From positions 206,349-270,348 of the forward strand of contig DASPIW010000012.1 in NCBI GenBank assembly GCA_035628915.1: a DNA stretch of 64,000 nt, read 5' to 3'. Position numbers and translations under genes: made by a program. A model generated the notes under the pieces. It saw only the letters and a program-made list of their open reading frames with translations, had not been told where the DNA came from and ran no database searches. The DNA comes from JARBUG01 sp035628915. GTDB lineage: Bacteria > Bacillota > Sulfobacillia > Symbiobacteriales > Symbiobacteriaceae. Each line of letters begins with the position of its first letter. Within the stretch, counting starts at the first letter, position 1. Shown piece after piece: positions 32,678-42,146 of this stretch.

Positions 32678-33694
32678 ATGAGCCCTACCATTCGTGACGT
32701 GGCAAAGACGGCAGGCGTCGGATTGGGCACGGTATCCCGAGTTTTGAACAACAGCGGCTATGTCAAACCCGAGACGCGGGAGCGCGTTCTGCAGGCAGCC
32801 GACTACCTCGGTTTCGTGCCGAACATGGTAGCCCGCAGCCTGGTCCGTAAAACGACTTCCACCATTGGACTGATCATCCCGGATATCACCAACCCGTTCT
32901 TCCCCGCCGTGACGCGGGGTGTGGAGGATGAAGCTAGCGAGGCGGGTTTCACCGTTTTCCTGTGCAACACCGACAACGACCCGGGCATGGAAGCGCAGGA
33001 CGTGAAGAAACTGCGTGAGCGCCAGGTCGACGGGATGATTTTCGTGGGCACCACCGACCGGCGTGAGCTGGTCGAAGCGCTGCTGGCCGAAGGGATTCCC
33101 GTCGTGGTGACCGACCGTCAGGTCGCCGACCTCGATGTGGACAGCGTGCTGGTCGATAATGCGGCCGGCGCCCGGTCGGCCTGCCGGCACCTGATTGATC
33201 TGGGCCACGCGCAGATTGCACACGCAGCCGGACATCGCCTGACCCGCACGGGACAGGAACGGTTCGCCGGCTATACGCAGGCGCTGCAGGAAGCCGGCAT
33301 ACCCGCAGATGAAGGCCTGATCGCGTGGGGCGACTTCACCGTGGAGTCGGGCTACAGGGTCGCCCAGGTGTTGCTGGGGCGGGCGCCCCGGCCCACGGCC
33401 GTCTTCGCCGCTAACGACATGATGGCCTTCGGCGTCCTCCGGGCCGCTCAGGAAGCTGGAATCGCCGTCCCCGAGGAGCTCTCGGTGGTTGGCTTCGACG
33501 ACATTCAGATGGCCGGCCTGTTCCGGCCGGGCCTGACGACGGTGCGCCAGCCCGCATACGAAATGGGCCGGCTTGCCATGACGCTTTTGCTTGAACGCAT
33601 TGCCGGCAGTGCGCTGGGCAACAGCCGGCACCATTCATTCCAACCGGAGTTGGTCGTGCGGGGCACGACCCGGAGGAGGGATCCGCTTGGGTAA
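32678..33694 (+). CDS. rbsR: LacI-family ribose operon repressor
   Basis: 338 residues from ATG at 32678; the longer frame covers the operators. Helix-turn-helix and hinge at residues 3-60 (TIRDVAKTAGVGLGTVSRVL). The sugar-binding core follows (IGLIIPDITNPFFPAVTRGV, VVTDRQV, FAANDMMAFGVL). First gene of rbsRKDACB. Ribose would release it from the two palindromes upstream (family knowledge). Confidence 0.93.
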   Translation: MSPTIRDVAKTAGVGLGTVSRVLNNSGYVKPETRERVLQAADYLGFVPNMVARSLVRKTTSTIGLIIPDITNPFFPAVTRGVEDEASEAGFTVFLCNTDNDPGMEAQDVKKLRERQVDGMIFVGTTDRRELVEALLAEGIPVVVTDRQVADLDVDSVLVDNAAGARSACRHLIDLGHAQIAHAAGHRLTRTGQERFAGYTQALQEAGIPADEGLIAWGDFTVESGYRVAQVLLGRAPRPTAVFAANDMMAFGVLRAAQEAGIAVPEELSVVGFDDIQMAGLFRPGLTTVRQPAYEMGRLAMTLLLERIAGSALGNSRHHSFQPELVVRGTTRRRDPLG

Positions 33695-34631
33695 GCATGT
33701 GGTTGTGGTCGGAAGCCTCAACCTCGACCTGGTGGTCCGGCCCCGGCGGGCGCCGGCTGCAGGCGAGACGGTATTTGCTCCCGCGCTGGAGCGCTATCCG
33801 GGGGGCAAGGGCGGCAATCAGGCCGTCGCTGCCGCCCGCCTCGGGGTGCCGGTAGCCATGGTCGGCTGCGTGGGTGCCGACGGGTTCGGCGATGAACTGG
33901 TGGCCAACCTGGTGGCCGATGGCGTTCGCATCTCCGCTGTCGCTCATTCGGAGACCGCGGGGACGGGTACAGCCCTGATTACGGTTGATGCCACGGGTCA
34001 GAACCGGATTGTGGTCATCTCCGGCGCCAACGCTCAGGTGACTCCGTCGCTGGTGGAACAGCACGCAGATCTGATCGAATCGGCGGCAGCCATTCTGCTG
34101 CAACTGGAGATTCCTGTGGAGGCCTGCCTGCAGGCTGCGGAGATCGCTGCCGCCGCCGGCGTCCCGGTGATCCTGGACCCCGCGCCGGCACCGCCGCCGG
34201 GAGAACCGCTGCCGGCCCGCCTGTGTGAACTGGCCTGGCTGGTCACGCCCAACGAAACCGAAGCCTCGGTGATGACGGGTCTACCAGTGGAAGGCCGCGC
34301 TGGGGTGCCCGAAGTAGCTGCCGCACTGCGGGCTCAGGGGTTCCAGCGGGTCATTGTCAAGGCCGGCGGCGCCGGCGCCTACCTGTGCACGGACGCCGGC
34401 GGAATCTGGTACGACAGCTTCCAGGTGCCTGTGGTCGATACGACGGCCGCCGGGGACGCATTCGCCGGCGGGTTGGCCGCCGCCCTTGCCCTGGGCCTGC
34501 CCCTGGAGCAGGCCGTGGTGTGGGGATCGGCCGCCGGTGCGCTGGCCGTAACCCGCCCGGGCGCCCAGCCGTCCATGGGAACCCTCGCTGAACTGAAGGC
34601 ACTCATTGATGAAAGCCGGAGGGATCAGTAA
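33687..34631 (+). CDS. rbsK: Ribokinase
   Basis: 314 residues from TTG at 33687, with GGAGGAGGG seven bases upstream; it overlaps rbsR by eight bases. PfkB family signatures: GSLNLDLVVRP, GGKGGNQAVAAARLG, and the ATP/anion-hole motif DTTAAGDAFAGGLA. It phosphorylates ribose at C5. Earlier ATGs in the frame lie inside rbsR and lack ribosome sites. Confidence 0.95.
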   Translation: MGKHVVVVGSLNLDLVVRPRRAPAAGETVFAPALERYPGGKGGNQAVAAARLGVPVAMVGCVGADGFGDELVANLVADGVRISAVAHSETAGTGTALITVDATGQNRIVVISGANAQVTPSLVEQHADLIESAAAILLQLEIPVEACLQAAEIAAAAGVPVILDPAPAPPPGEPLPARLCELAWLVTPNETEASVMTGLPVEGRAGVPEVAAALRAQGFQRVIVKAGGAGAYLCTDAGGIWYDSFQVPVVDTTAAGDAFAGGLAAALALGLPLEQAVVWGSAAGALAVTRPGAQPSMGTLAELKALIDESRRDQ

Positions 34632-35026
34632 TGAAAAAGACCACGCTCTTGAACCAGGGTCTGTCGGAAGTGATTGCGGGCATGGGCCATGGTGACATGC
34701 TCGTGATCGGCGACTACGGTTTGCCCTGCCCCCCGGGCATCCGCCGGATTGACCTGGCGCTCCGCCCCGGCGTCCCTACGTTCCTGGAGACCGTCGAAAC
34801 CATTCTCACGGAACTGCAGGTCGAGTCAGCATACGTAGCCGGGGAGACCTACGTCAACAACGCCCCGTGCGCTGACGGCCTGGTCCGGTGCCTCGGTCCG
34901 GTCAAGATTGAGCAGATCAACCACGAGCAGTTGAAGCTGCTCTCCGCCCGGGCCGTGGCTCTGGTGCGGACCGGCGAATGCAAGCCGTATGCCAACGTGA
35001 TCCTCAAGGCAGGGGTGACGTTCTGA
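34631..35026 (+). CDS. rbsD: D-ribose pyranase
   Basis: 131 residues, typical length. It contains HGDMLVIGDYGLPCPP and RRIDLALRPGVPTFLE; the C-terminus has CKPYANVILKAGVTF. It converts beta-pyranose to furanose forms for ribokinase. TAATG overlap with rbsK and TGATG overlap with rbsA. Confidence 0.96.
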   Translation: MKKTTLLNQGLSEVIAGMGHGDMLVIGDYGLPCPPGIRRIDLALRPGVPTFLETVETILTELQVESAYVAGETYVNNAPCADGLVRCLGPVKIEQINHEQLKLLSARAVALVRTGECKPYANVILKAGVTF

Positions 35027-36528
35027 TGCCGCCCATCGTGGAGATGAAGGGAATCGTCAAACGCTTTCCCGGCGTGAATGCCCTCACGGGCGTCGACTTT
35101 ACCCTGCACGCGGGCGAAATCCACTCCCTACTCGGCGAGAACGGGGCCGGCAAATCCACCCTCATGAAAGTGCTCGGCGGGCTCTACCAGCCGGAAGCCG
35201 GGGAGATCTGCGTGGGAGGGCAGGCCGTCACCATCGACTCCCCGAGCCGGGCAACGGAGCTGGGCATCGGCTTCATCCACCAGGAACTCCACCTGGCCGG
35301 CCACCTGACGGTCGCGGAGAACATTTTCCTGGGGCAGCCGCCCGTGAAGGGGCCGCTGCGCCGGATCGACTGGGCCGCCATGCGGCTGGGCGCCCGGGCC
35401 GTGTTGGAGCGGCTCGGCACGCAGATCAATCCGGATACGCAAGTCGATGAGCTGAGCGTCGGCAACCGCCAGATGGTCGAAATCGCCAAGGCGCTGTCGC
35501 TCAACGCCCGGGTCCTGATTATGGATGAGCCCACGGCCGCCCTGACCGAAGCGGAGTCCGAGCGGCTGGCGGGCGTCGTCCGCAGCCTCGCCGCCGACGG
35601 TGTGGCCATCGTGTATATATCGCACCGGCTCGAAGAGATCTTCCGGCTCTGCCAGTCGGTCACCGTGCTGCGGGACGGCCAACTCGTCGGGACCTGCAAG
35701 GTGGCTGAGGTGACGCCGGACCGTCTGATTACGATGATGGTCGGGCGGGCGCTGACCGAGCGCTTCCCCAAAGTGGAAACCACTCCGGGCGACCTGTTGC
35801 TGGAAGTCTCCGGATTGACCATCCCCGGCCTGTTCCGAGATGTCTCCTTCGCCCTGCATAGAGGCGAGATCCTGGGGGTCGCCGGCCTGATGGGCGCCGG
35901 ACGCACGGAAGTGATGCGGGCCGTGGCCGGCGTTGACCGGCCGGGCGCCGGCACCGTTACGCTGGGCGGCCAACCCCTCCCCCCGGGCAACCCGGCGGTC
36001 GCCATCGCCAAGGGCCTGGTGCTGGTGCCGGAGGACCGCAAGAAGCAGGGGCTGCTCACGGACCGCAGCGTCCGGGAGAACACTTCGCTGGCCGTCCTTC
36101 GCAGCCTCACCCGTGGCGGACTGCTGCGGGGCGACCGGGAGCGGGCCATGGTGGATCGGTTCATCGCCGACCTGGGCATCCGCACTCCCAACCGGGAGCA
36201 GTCGGTGACGCTGCTCAGCGGCGGCAATCAGCAGAAAGTCGTCCTGGCGCGGTGGCTTTCCACCAACCCCAGAGTGTTGATTCTGGACGAACCCACCCGC
36301 GGCATCGACGTCGGTGCAAAGGCTGAAATCTACAAACTGATGGGACGCCTGGTCCAGGAAGGGATGGGCATCATCCTCGTCTCGTCGGAACTGCCGGAAG
36401 TGCTGGGCCTGTCGGACCGGATTCTCGTCATGCACAAGGGGCGGCTGACCGGAGAGTTCCGCCGCCACGAAGCAGACCAGGAACAGATTATGCGAGCTGC
36501 CACCGGGAGGGTAGAAGATGCAGGGTAA
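35026..36528 (+). CDS. rbsA: Ribose ABC transporter ATP-binding protein (two ABC cassettes)
   Basis: 500 residues. Cassette 1: Walker A GENGAGKST, signature LSVGNRQMVEIAKAL, Walker B VLIMDEPTAAL. Cassette 2: GLMGAGRTE, LSGGNQQKVVLARWL, VLILDEPTRGID. The second Walker A is degenerate, as usual in RbsA/XylG proteins. Start ATG at 35026 overlaps the rbsD stop; the 3' end overlaps rbsC by 11 bases. Confidence 0.96.
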   Translation: MPPIVEMKGIVKRFPGVNALTGVDFTLHAGEIHSLLGENGAGKSTLMKVLGGLYQPEAGEICVGGQAVTIDSPSRATELGIGFIHQELHLAGHLTVAENIFLGQPPVKGPLRRIDWAAMRLGARAVLERLGTQINPDTQVDELSVGNRQMVEIAKALSLNARVLIMDEPTAALTEAESERLAGVVRSLAADGVAIVYISHRLEEIFRLCQSVTVLRDGQLVGTCKVAEVTPDRLITMMVGRALTERFPKVETTPGDLLLEVSGLTIPGLFRDVSFALHRGEILGVAGLMGAGRTEVMRAVAGVDRPGAGTVTLGGQPLPPGNPAVAIAKGLVLVPEDRKKQGLLTDRSVRENTSLAVLRSLTRGGLLRGDRERAMVDRFIADLGIRTPNREQSVTLLSGGNQQKVVLARWLSTNPRVLILDEPTRGIDVGAKAEIYKLMGRLVQEGMGIILVSSELPEVLGLSDRILVMHKGRLTGEFRRHEADQEQIMRAATGRVEDAG

Positions 36529-37450
36529 AGAGTTCTGGCAAAGCCGCCTGCGAAAGATGGGGCCGGGGCTGGCCGTGCTGATTTTGGGCATCGCCTTGTC
36601 CATCATGTCCGACCGTTTCCTGACCGTCAACAACATCCTGAACGTGCTCCGCCAGGTCTCCATCAATACGATTATCGCCTGCGGCATGACGATGGTGATT
36701 CTGACCGGCGGTATCGATCTGTCGGTGGGCCCGGTGCTGGCCCTGTCCGCGGCCATCATGGCCGGGCTCGCCGCCTCCGGCACATCACCCGTCATCGCCG
36801 TGCTGGTTGGGCTGACCATCGGCGCCGGGCTGGGCCTGGCGAACGGCATCATCGTTACCCGGGGCAAGGTCGCCCCCTTCGTCGCCACGCTTGCCACGAT
36901 GACCATCGCCCGCGGCCTTACCCTCGTCTACACGCAAGGCCGTCCCATCACGGGTCTGCCCGAATCGCTCCGGAGCATGGGCACGGCCTACGTCGGGCCG
37001 ATCCCCTTGCCAATCATCTTCATGGCGGTCATCGTCGGGCTGACGTATCTGGTGCTGGCCCATACGCCGTTCGGACGCTTCATCTACGCTGTCGGAAGCA
37101 ACGAAGAGGCCGCCCGCTTCTCCGGCATCTCAGTCAAGTGGGTGACGACCCTGACCTACACGTTGGCCGGTCTCGGCGCCGCGATGGCCGGCGTGATTCT
37201 GACAGGACGGCTCAACTCAGCGCAGCCAACCGCCGGCACCGGCTTCGAGCTGGATGCGATCGCTGCCGTCGTTCTCGGTGGGACAAGCCTGTCGGGCGGC
37301 AAGGGCAGCGTGCTCGGCACCGTCATCGGCGCCCTGATCATCGGGATTCTGGACAACGGGCTCAATCTGCTCAACGTCTCATCGTTCTACCAACAGGTTG
37401 CAAAGGGCGCTGTAATTCTGGTGGCGGTTCTCATCGACCGCCGCAAGTAG
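36518..37450 (+). CDS. rbsC: Ribose ABC transporter permease
   Basis: 310 residues, eight to ten hydrophobic segments, with the family signature ITGGIDLSVGP in shortened form (TGGIDLSVGPVLALSAAIMA) and RFSGISV in the cytoplasmic loop. Forms the membrane channel with RbsA and receives ribose from RbsB. Confidence 0.96.
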   Translation: MQGKEFWQSRLRKMGPGLAVLILGIALSIMSDRFLTVNNILNVLRQVSINTIIACGMTMVILTGGIDLSVGPVLALSAAIMAGLAASGTSPVIAVLVGLTIGAGLGLANGIIVTRGKVAPFVATLATMTIARGLTLVYTQGRPITGLPESLRSMGTAYVGPIPLPIIFMAVIVGLTYLVLAHTPFGRFIYAVGSNEEAARFSGISVKWVTTLTYTLAGLGAAMAGVILTGRLNSAQPTAGTGFELDAIAAVVLGGTSLSGGKGSVLGTVIGALIIGILDNGLNLLNVSSFYQQVAKGAVILVAVLIDRRK

Positions 37451-37497
37451 GACCGCCCCTGACAATACCCCCAAACGCATGGAGGAGGACACGACAC

Positions 37498-38430
37498 ATG
37501 AAACGCTTCGCATGGATGATGGTTCTGGTTCTGATGCTCGGTGCCCTGACCGCTTGCAGCGGCGCCAAGAAGGAAGAGCCGAAGAAGGACGCCGCACCTG
37601 CCCCCGCCGCCGTTCAGAAGACCATCGGCCTCGCAGTCTCGACCCTCAACAACCCGTTCTTCGTCGACCTGCGGGACGGCGCCCAGGCCGCAGCCGACAA
37701 GGCCGGCTACAAGCTGATTGTCCTGGACGCCCAGAACGATACGGCCAAGCAGGCCAGCCAGGTCGAAGACCTGATCACCCGGAAAGTCAACGTCATCCTG
37801 ATCAACCCCGCCGACAGCAGCGCCATCGTTCCGGCGATTGAGCAGGCCAACAAGGCCGGCATTCCCGTCATCACCGTTGACCGCGGCGCCACCGGCGGCA
37901 AGGTTGCAGCCCACGTCGCCTCCGACAACGTCGCTGGCGGCAAGATGGCCGGCGAGTTGATTGTGCAGCTGACCGGCAGCAAGGGCAAGATCGCTGAGCT
38001 CGAAGGCATCCCCGGCACCTCCGCCGCCAACGATCGCGGCAAGGGCTTCCACCAGGCCGTCGACGGCAAGGCGGACCTGAAGGTCGTCGCCAAGCAGCCG
38101 GCCGATTTCGACCGCGCCAAGGGTCTGAAGGTCATGGAGAACATCCTCCAGGCCAACCCCGATATCGTTGCCGTCTTCGCCCATAACGACGAAATGGCCC
38201 TGGGCGCCCTGGAGGCGATCAAGGCCGCCGGGAAGGAAGGCAAAATTCAGGTCGTCGGCTTCGACGCTACCGCCGACGCCGTCAAGGCCGTGAAGGAAAA
38301 GAAGATGGCCGCCACCGTGGCCCAGAAGCCGAAGGATATCGGCCGCCTGGGCGTGGAGACCGCACAGAAGGTCATCGAAGGCAAGACCGTGGAAGCTAAC
38401 ATTCCCGTGGCTCTCGAACTCGTCAAGTAA
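37498..38430 (+). CDS. rbsB: Ribose ABC transporter substrate-binding lipoprotein
   Basis: 310 residues from ATG at 37498 (GGAGGAGG upstream). Lipobox LTACSG with acylated Cys19, then a charged linker and the type I periplasmic-binding fold (IGLAVSTLNNPFFVDLRDGA; VITVDRGATGG; FAHNDEMALGALEA). Last gene of the operon. Confidence 0.96.
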   Translation: MKRFAWMMVLVLMLGALTACSGAKKEEPKKDAAPAPAAVQKTIGLAVSTLNNPFFVDLRDGAQAAADKAGYKLIVLDAQNDTAKQASQVEDLITRKVNVILINPADSSAIVPAIEQANKAGIPVITVDRGATGGKVAAHVASDNVAGGKMAGELIVQLTGSKGKIAELEGIPGTSAANDRGKGFHQAVDGKADLKVVAKQPADFDRAKGLKVMENILQANPDIVAVFAHNDEMALGALEAIKAAGKEGKIQVVGFDATADAVKAVKEKKMAATVAQKPKDIGRLGVETAQKVIEGKTVEANIPVALELVK

Positions 38431-38437
38431 GTGCGAT

Positions 38438-38469
38438 GGCGCCTCCGCCTCTCATCGGGCGGGGGCGCC
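38438..38469 (+). terminator. Terminator of the rbs operon
   Basis: GGCGCCTCCGCC, seven-base loop, GGCGGGGGCGCC, then GTTCTG. GC-rich stem with a weak U-tract. Confidence 0.65.
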
Positions 38470-38591
38470 GTTCTGCATAAGCGAATAGTGCAATAGGTCA
38501 CGAGGAGTTGGAGGGTTCGGCCTTTTCCGCGGCAAGGGCCAGACTCACAGCTCGCCGGCGGGAGGAGTGGCCCGCGCGTGAAATCGCCGGT

Positions 38592-38990
38592 GTGGATGGC
38601 GTTCTCGCCACCTGGACCTTCGTTGTGGCCACCGTGCCCCTGACCCCGCAAACCCGGGGCATGTTCGGCGCCCGGGAGCTCAGCCTCATGAAGCCAGCCC
38701 CTGGTTTTTGTCAATCAGTACCGAGGCAAGGTGGTCAAAGAGATTGGGCTCTATGAGGCGCTGAAGAAAAGGCGCCCCTGGTCTGCCAGTCTTGATGTGT
38801 ACGAGAGCCCATCAGGCCAAACCATCCGCTGCTCTCGCTGCCAAACGTGGTCTGCCTGCCGCACATCGCAAGCGCGGCGTTCAAGACTCGCACCGCCATG
38901 GCCAAGCTTGCGGCCAGCAATCTCGTGGCCGCTCTGGCCAGCCAAAAGGTGCCGTCACCCGTCAACCCGGAAGTGCTGGGCGCCGGCGAA
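38592..38990 (+). pseudogene. Broken C-terminal part of a D-2-hydroxyacid dehydrogenase
   Basis: Three consecutive frames give a colinear match to the NAD-binding half of the family: VVATVPLTPQTRGMFGAREL (frame of 38592), VVKEIGLYEALKKRRPW...SLDVYES (from 38731) and NVVCLPHIASAAFKTRTAMA (from about 38845). Two frameshifts and loss of the N-terminal half make it a relic. It is in the strand of the rbs operon, beyond its terminator, at the left edge of the eroded region. Confidence 0.75.
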
Positions 38991-39000
38991 ATGCAAGAGG

Positions 39001-39029
39001 CCCCGACCTCGGAAAACCCGAGATCGGGG
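39001..39029. terminator. Hairpin after ylbJ
   Basis: CCCCGACCTCGG and CCGAGATCGGGG (one mismatch pair) with a five-base loop; located nine bases past the ylbJ stop. Short U-tract on the plus strand only. Confidence 0.55.
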
Positions 39030-39037
39030 TCTTTGCA

Positions 39038-40270
39038 TCAGTTGCGGGGCGTCGCCCACCGCATGCCTCCCGACAGCAGTGCGGCAATCCCGCCGATGAT
39101 GGCGAGGCCCAGCGGCACGCCGAGCGACCACATGAATCCCCTCGCGAACAGCTCCCAGAACCCGGGCTGGGCAAGGCCGGTGGGCAGGCCACCGAGTACA
39201 GGAACCACGGGCACCATCTGTAGAACGGCAGGACTGACGGTTCGCATGAGGAGCAGGGTGGCGAAGTAGGCCAGCGCCGCGTGCAGGAAGCGAGCCAGGA
39301 TGTACGGCTGCATGCGAATGTCGGTGCCGGTCAGTACGCTGGCGACCTGGCCATGAACGGAGAGGCCGCTCCAGGCGATGACGGCGCCCGCCACGGCCAC
39401 CCGCTGAACCAGGTCCGCCGAGGCTTTAGCGGCCGCCAGCGTGCCAAGGTCGATCTCGAAGAGGCCGTTTATGGCTGCTTTGACTAACACCGGATCGATG
39501 CCAGCCATTTTGAAGAGAAGCATGAATGGGGTGGCCAGGAGGGCATATAGCCCGACCACCTCCACGATCTTGACGATTGTGGAGAAAAGCATAATGAAGC
39601 CAGCAATCATCCAGAGGGTCTTGATGGAGTCGTTGACCGCGTCGCCCATCATCTGCCCGAAGGGGCGCCCGTCTTCTTGGCGGGCTTTCACGAGGGCGTC
39701 TACCGCCCGGCCCAGGATGTTTCCGGTGCGGACGGTCTCCTTGTGTGCGTTCCGGTCGCGATAGCCATAGAAGCGGAAGATGAGGCCGACCAGAAAGGCC
39801 CCGATGTAGTGGGCGATGGCCATCGTCTTGCCCAGCATGGGGATGCTGAACATGCCCACGGCAACGGCACCGAAGATAAATAGGGGATCTGCAGTATTTG
39901 AGTATGCTAACATTCGCTCGCCCTCAATTTGTGAACATAAACCTTGTTTACGGAACCTGGCTGTGATCACGGCATCCATCGGGTAGCCGGCTGCCAAGCC
40001 CATGCTGAGGACGAAGGCGCCCTCGCCCGGGGTGTTGAACAGCGGGCGCATTAGCGGCTCAAAGAGCACTCCGATGAAGTGCACCACGCCGAGCCCCAGC
40101 ATCAGCTCGGAGAGGATGAAGAAAGGTAACAGCGATGGAAAGACCACGTTGAGGAACAGCGTCATGCCATCCTTGGCGGCTTCGAGGGCGGTTTCTGGAT
40201 ACCAGACCAGCGAGAGCGTCAGTAGCACAGCGGCGGCCGCCCACACTATGATCGAGATTCTCCCCCGCAT
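39038..40270 (-). CDS. ylbJ: Sporulation integral membrane protein YlbJ
   Basis: 410 residues from ATG at 40270 (GGAGGTG five bases upstream), close to the Bacillus length. Eight or more membrane segments with the nucleoside-recognition (gate) fold: FPSLLPFFILSELMLGLGVV, GYPMDAVITARFRK and SNTADPLFIFGAV. YlbJ is needed for normal spore formation in Bacillus and is made in the mother cell there. The gene stands alone on the minus strand. Its 5' part and leader are repeated, in diverged and truncated form, at 45.6-46.1 kb and 63.65-63.86 kb. Confidence 0.92.
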   Translation of the reverse strand: MRGRISIIVWAAAAVLLTLSLVWYPETALEAAKDGMTLFLNVVFPSLLPFFILSELMLGLGVVHFIGVLFEPLMRPLFNTPGEGAFVLSMGLAAGYPMDAVITARFRKQGLCSQIEGERMLAYSNTADPLFIFGAVAVGMFSIPMLGKTMAIAHYIGAFLVGLIFRFYGYRDRNAHKETVRTGNILGRAVDALVKARQEDGRPFGQMMGDAVNDSIKTLWMIAGFIMLFSTIVKIVEVVGLYALLATPFMLLFKMAGIDPVLVKAAINGLFEIDLGTLAAAKASADLVQRVAVAGAVIAWSGLSVHGQVASVLTGTDIRMQPYILARFLHAALAYFATLLLMRTVSPAVLQMVPVVPVLGGLPTGLAQPGFWELFARGFMWSLGVPLGLAIIGGIAALLSGGMRWATPRN

Positions 40271-40290
40271 ACGGCACCTCCACGCGTATT

Positions 40291-40318
40291 GTGGCAAGTC
40301 CTCATAAGGGCTTGCCAC
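40291..40318. promoter_or_regulatory. Inverted repeat in the ylbJ leader
   Basis: GTGGCAAG, twelve bases, CTTGCCAC, 21 bases upstream of the ylbJ start. The same element is conserved ahead of the truncated copy (46024-46051), so it is an old part of the ylbJ control region. No clear sigma-E promoter could be placed. Confidence 0.5.
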
Positions 40319-40392
40319 ATAAGGTATGTCCCAGGGCTTAATGGGAGTACGCCGTGAAGCCATCCCCTTTGAGCGGTTGACCGCCGTTCATC

Positions 40393-41741
40393 ATGGTTGA
40401 CGAGTTCGTCGACGCGTCTGTGAGTGCGCGCACTGTCGAGCGGCCCCAGGTCCAGCGCATGGTCAGCAATGCCAAGAAGAACCCGAAGCCCTTCGATATA
40501 TTCCTCATCCACAAGACCCACACGACCGCTTCGCCCGCAACCGGGAGGACGCAATCATCTACAAGTCCCTGCTCCGCCGGGACTGCGACATCGACGTGCG
40601 CTCCATCACCGAGCAGTTCGAGGATTCGCCACCGGCAAGCTCCTCGAGGGCATGATGGAAGTCATGGCCGAGTTCTGCTCGCTCAACCTCTCCCAAGAAG
40701 TCATGAAGGACATGAAGGAAGGCGCCAGCCAGGGCAAGGCGATGGGACTCCCCCTCTGGGATACCGGATCGGCGAGTCCGGCGCCTACGAAATCGTGCCC
40801 GAAGAGGCCGCTGTGGTCCACTGGATCTTTGAGACGTACACCAAGGAGCAGAAGGGGCTATTGTCGGTTGCTCACCGGCTGCACACCGGTGGCGTCAGAC
40901 TCTTCGGTCCGGTCGGCGCCAAGTACAAGTGGTCCAGCGTAGGTATCCGGGCGATCCTGTCGAACCCAGCCTACATCGGCAACCTGGTCTGGAACCGACG
41001 CAACGCCGCCAGGAAGTCCCGCGTGCGCAACCCCGAGGACTGGATCGTGGTGGAGGGCGCCCATCCCCCCATTCTCTGGAAGGAGACCTTCGAGCTAGCT
41101 GGTCAGATCCTGAAGGGGCGCCGCGGGGTAAGGAATTCCGTGGAAGATTACATGCTTAGAGGTATGGCAAAGTGCGCCGACTGTTGCGGCAGCATCTGCT
41201 GCTACCGCCAGCAGTGGCGGGCGAAGAACGGGGTGCGCAGGCACCAGCCCCAGCTATCTTGCTCTGAGTATCACCATAGCAGGCGCTGTTACTTCAAACA
41301 CGCGCCCATTGAGGAGGTCGAGGCCGCTCTCTTCGATTACCTGACACTGGTTGTAGAGGGTAAGGTAGGTGCCGAGGAACTCGATGTTACGTTCCCACAC
41401 ATAGATGCAGTCCGGTCCGAGGCCGAAGTATAGCGCCAGCAAATTGACGGCGTAAGCGCCAAGTTCCAACGCCAACTACAGGCTTATGAAGCTGGCGCTC
41501 TTGATTTGAACGACCTCAGGACAGCGCGTGAGCGAGTGTGGAGGCAGAGCGCCAGGCACTCCTGCGTCAAACTAAAAAAACAGAAGCACGTCTTGATGTG
41601 ACAGCCACTAGCCATGCAGATGCGCTAAGAAAGACCATTCGAGATGCCCTTGTGTCCCCGAAGAGTGACAGCCCTCCACCCTCACAACGTCGTGAAGCCC
41701 TAAGAACGGTCGTTGACCATATAGAGTACTCGCGTCGCTGA
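40393..41741 (+). pseudogene. Serine site-specific recombinase, frameshifted
   Basis: Large serine recombinase in pieces. Frame 1 gives DEFVDASVSARTVERPQ and NPKPFDIFLIHKTH. A shift near 40526 continues as FARNREDAIIYKSLLRRDC. After another shift come EGMMEVMAEFCSLNLSQEVM and PPLGYRIGESGAYEIVPEEA (Recombinase domain). A zinc-ribbon part (MLRGMAKCADCCGSICCYRQ) follows. TAG at 41431 interrupts the coiled-coil tail, which runs on to TGA at 41739. At least three frameshifts plus a stop mean it is dead. Such enzymes move phages and integrative elements, so this marks a former insertion. Confidence 0.9.
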
Positions 41742-42146
41742 GATGCACTGAAGATCGTACTTAGAGTCGGTTAGTATTGAAGAAAGCACCCCATGGTCCG
41801 GGGTGCTTTCTTCAATGCTCAACATCGCGGTCAGAACTGAAAGCAACGCCCTCTGCCGCCTCCTAAGTGTGGGCTGGAGCTCGCCCAACACCCACTTAGC
41901 CAGGAGTGTGTCACGGGCCAACTATTCAGTTCTCTGCTTAAGGAATTGCAAATTTTCAGTCATAGAAAGTCAGTGTAACGCCCCAGATGCCTTGCCACAA
42001 TAGTAGACGACGATCCTGTATCACCAAGACGACCTTTGTTGTTTTGGTGTACTGGGGCCGGTTACTCCCGTTTCGGTGCCTGCAATTGGGTTGGATGGGC
42101 AAATTGATAACAAGACCAATGTTCATCACAAAATGGAGGCGGTTTC
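41742..42146. other. Gap between recombinase relic and orphan gene
   Basis: Apart from the terminator at 41776 there is only AT-richer DNA (41920-42060) with an imperfect CACCAA/TTGGTG repeat near 42025-42052 that might belong to the leader of the gene at 42147. No gene seen. Confidence 0.4.
41776..41816. terminator. Terminator after the recombinase relic
   Basis: ATTGAAGAAAGCACCCC and its perfect 17-base complement enclose ATGGTCC; TTTCTTC runs on either side. Confidence 0.85.

Noticed and set aside
35128..36906. Long minus-strand open frame opposite rbsA
   Set aside because: Shadow of the high-GC rbsA/rbsC coding sequence; no domain and no ribosome site.
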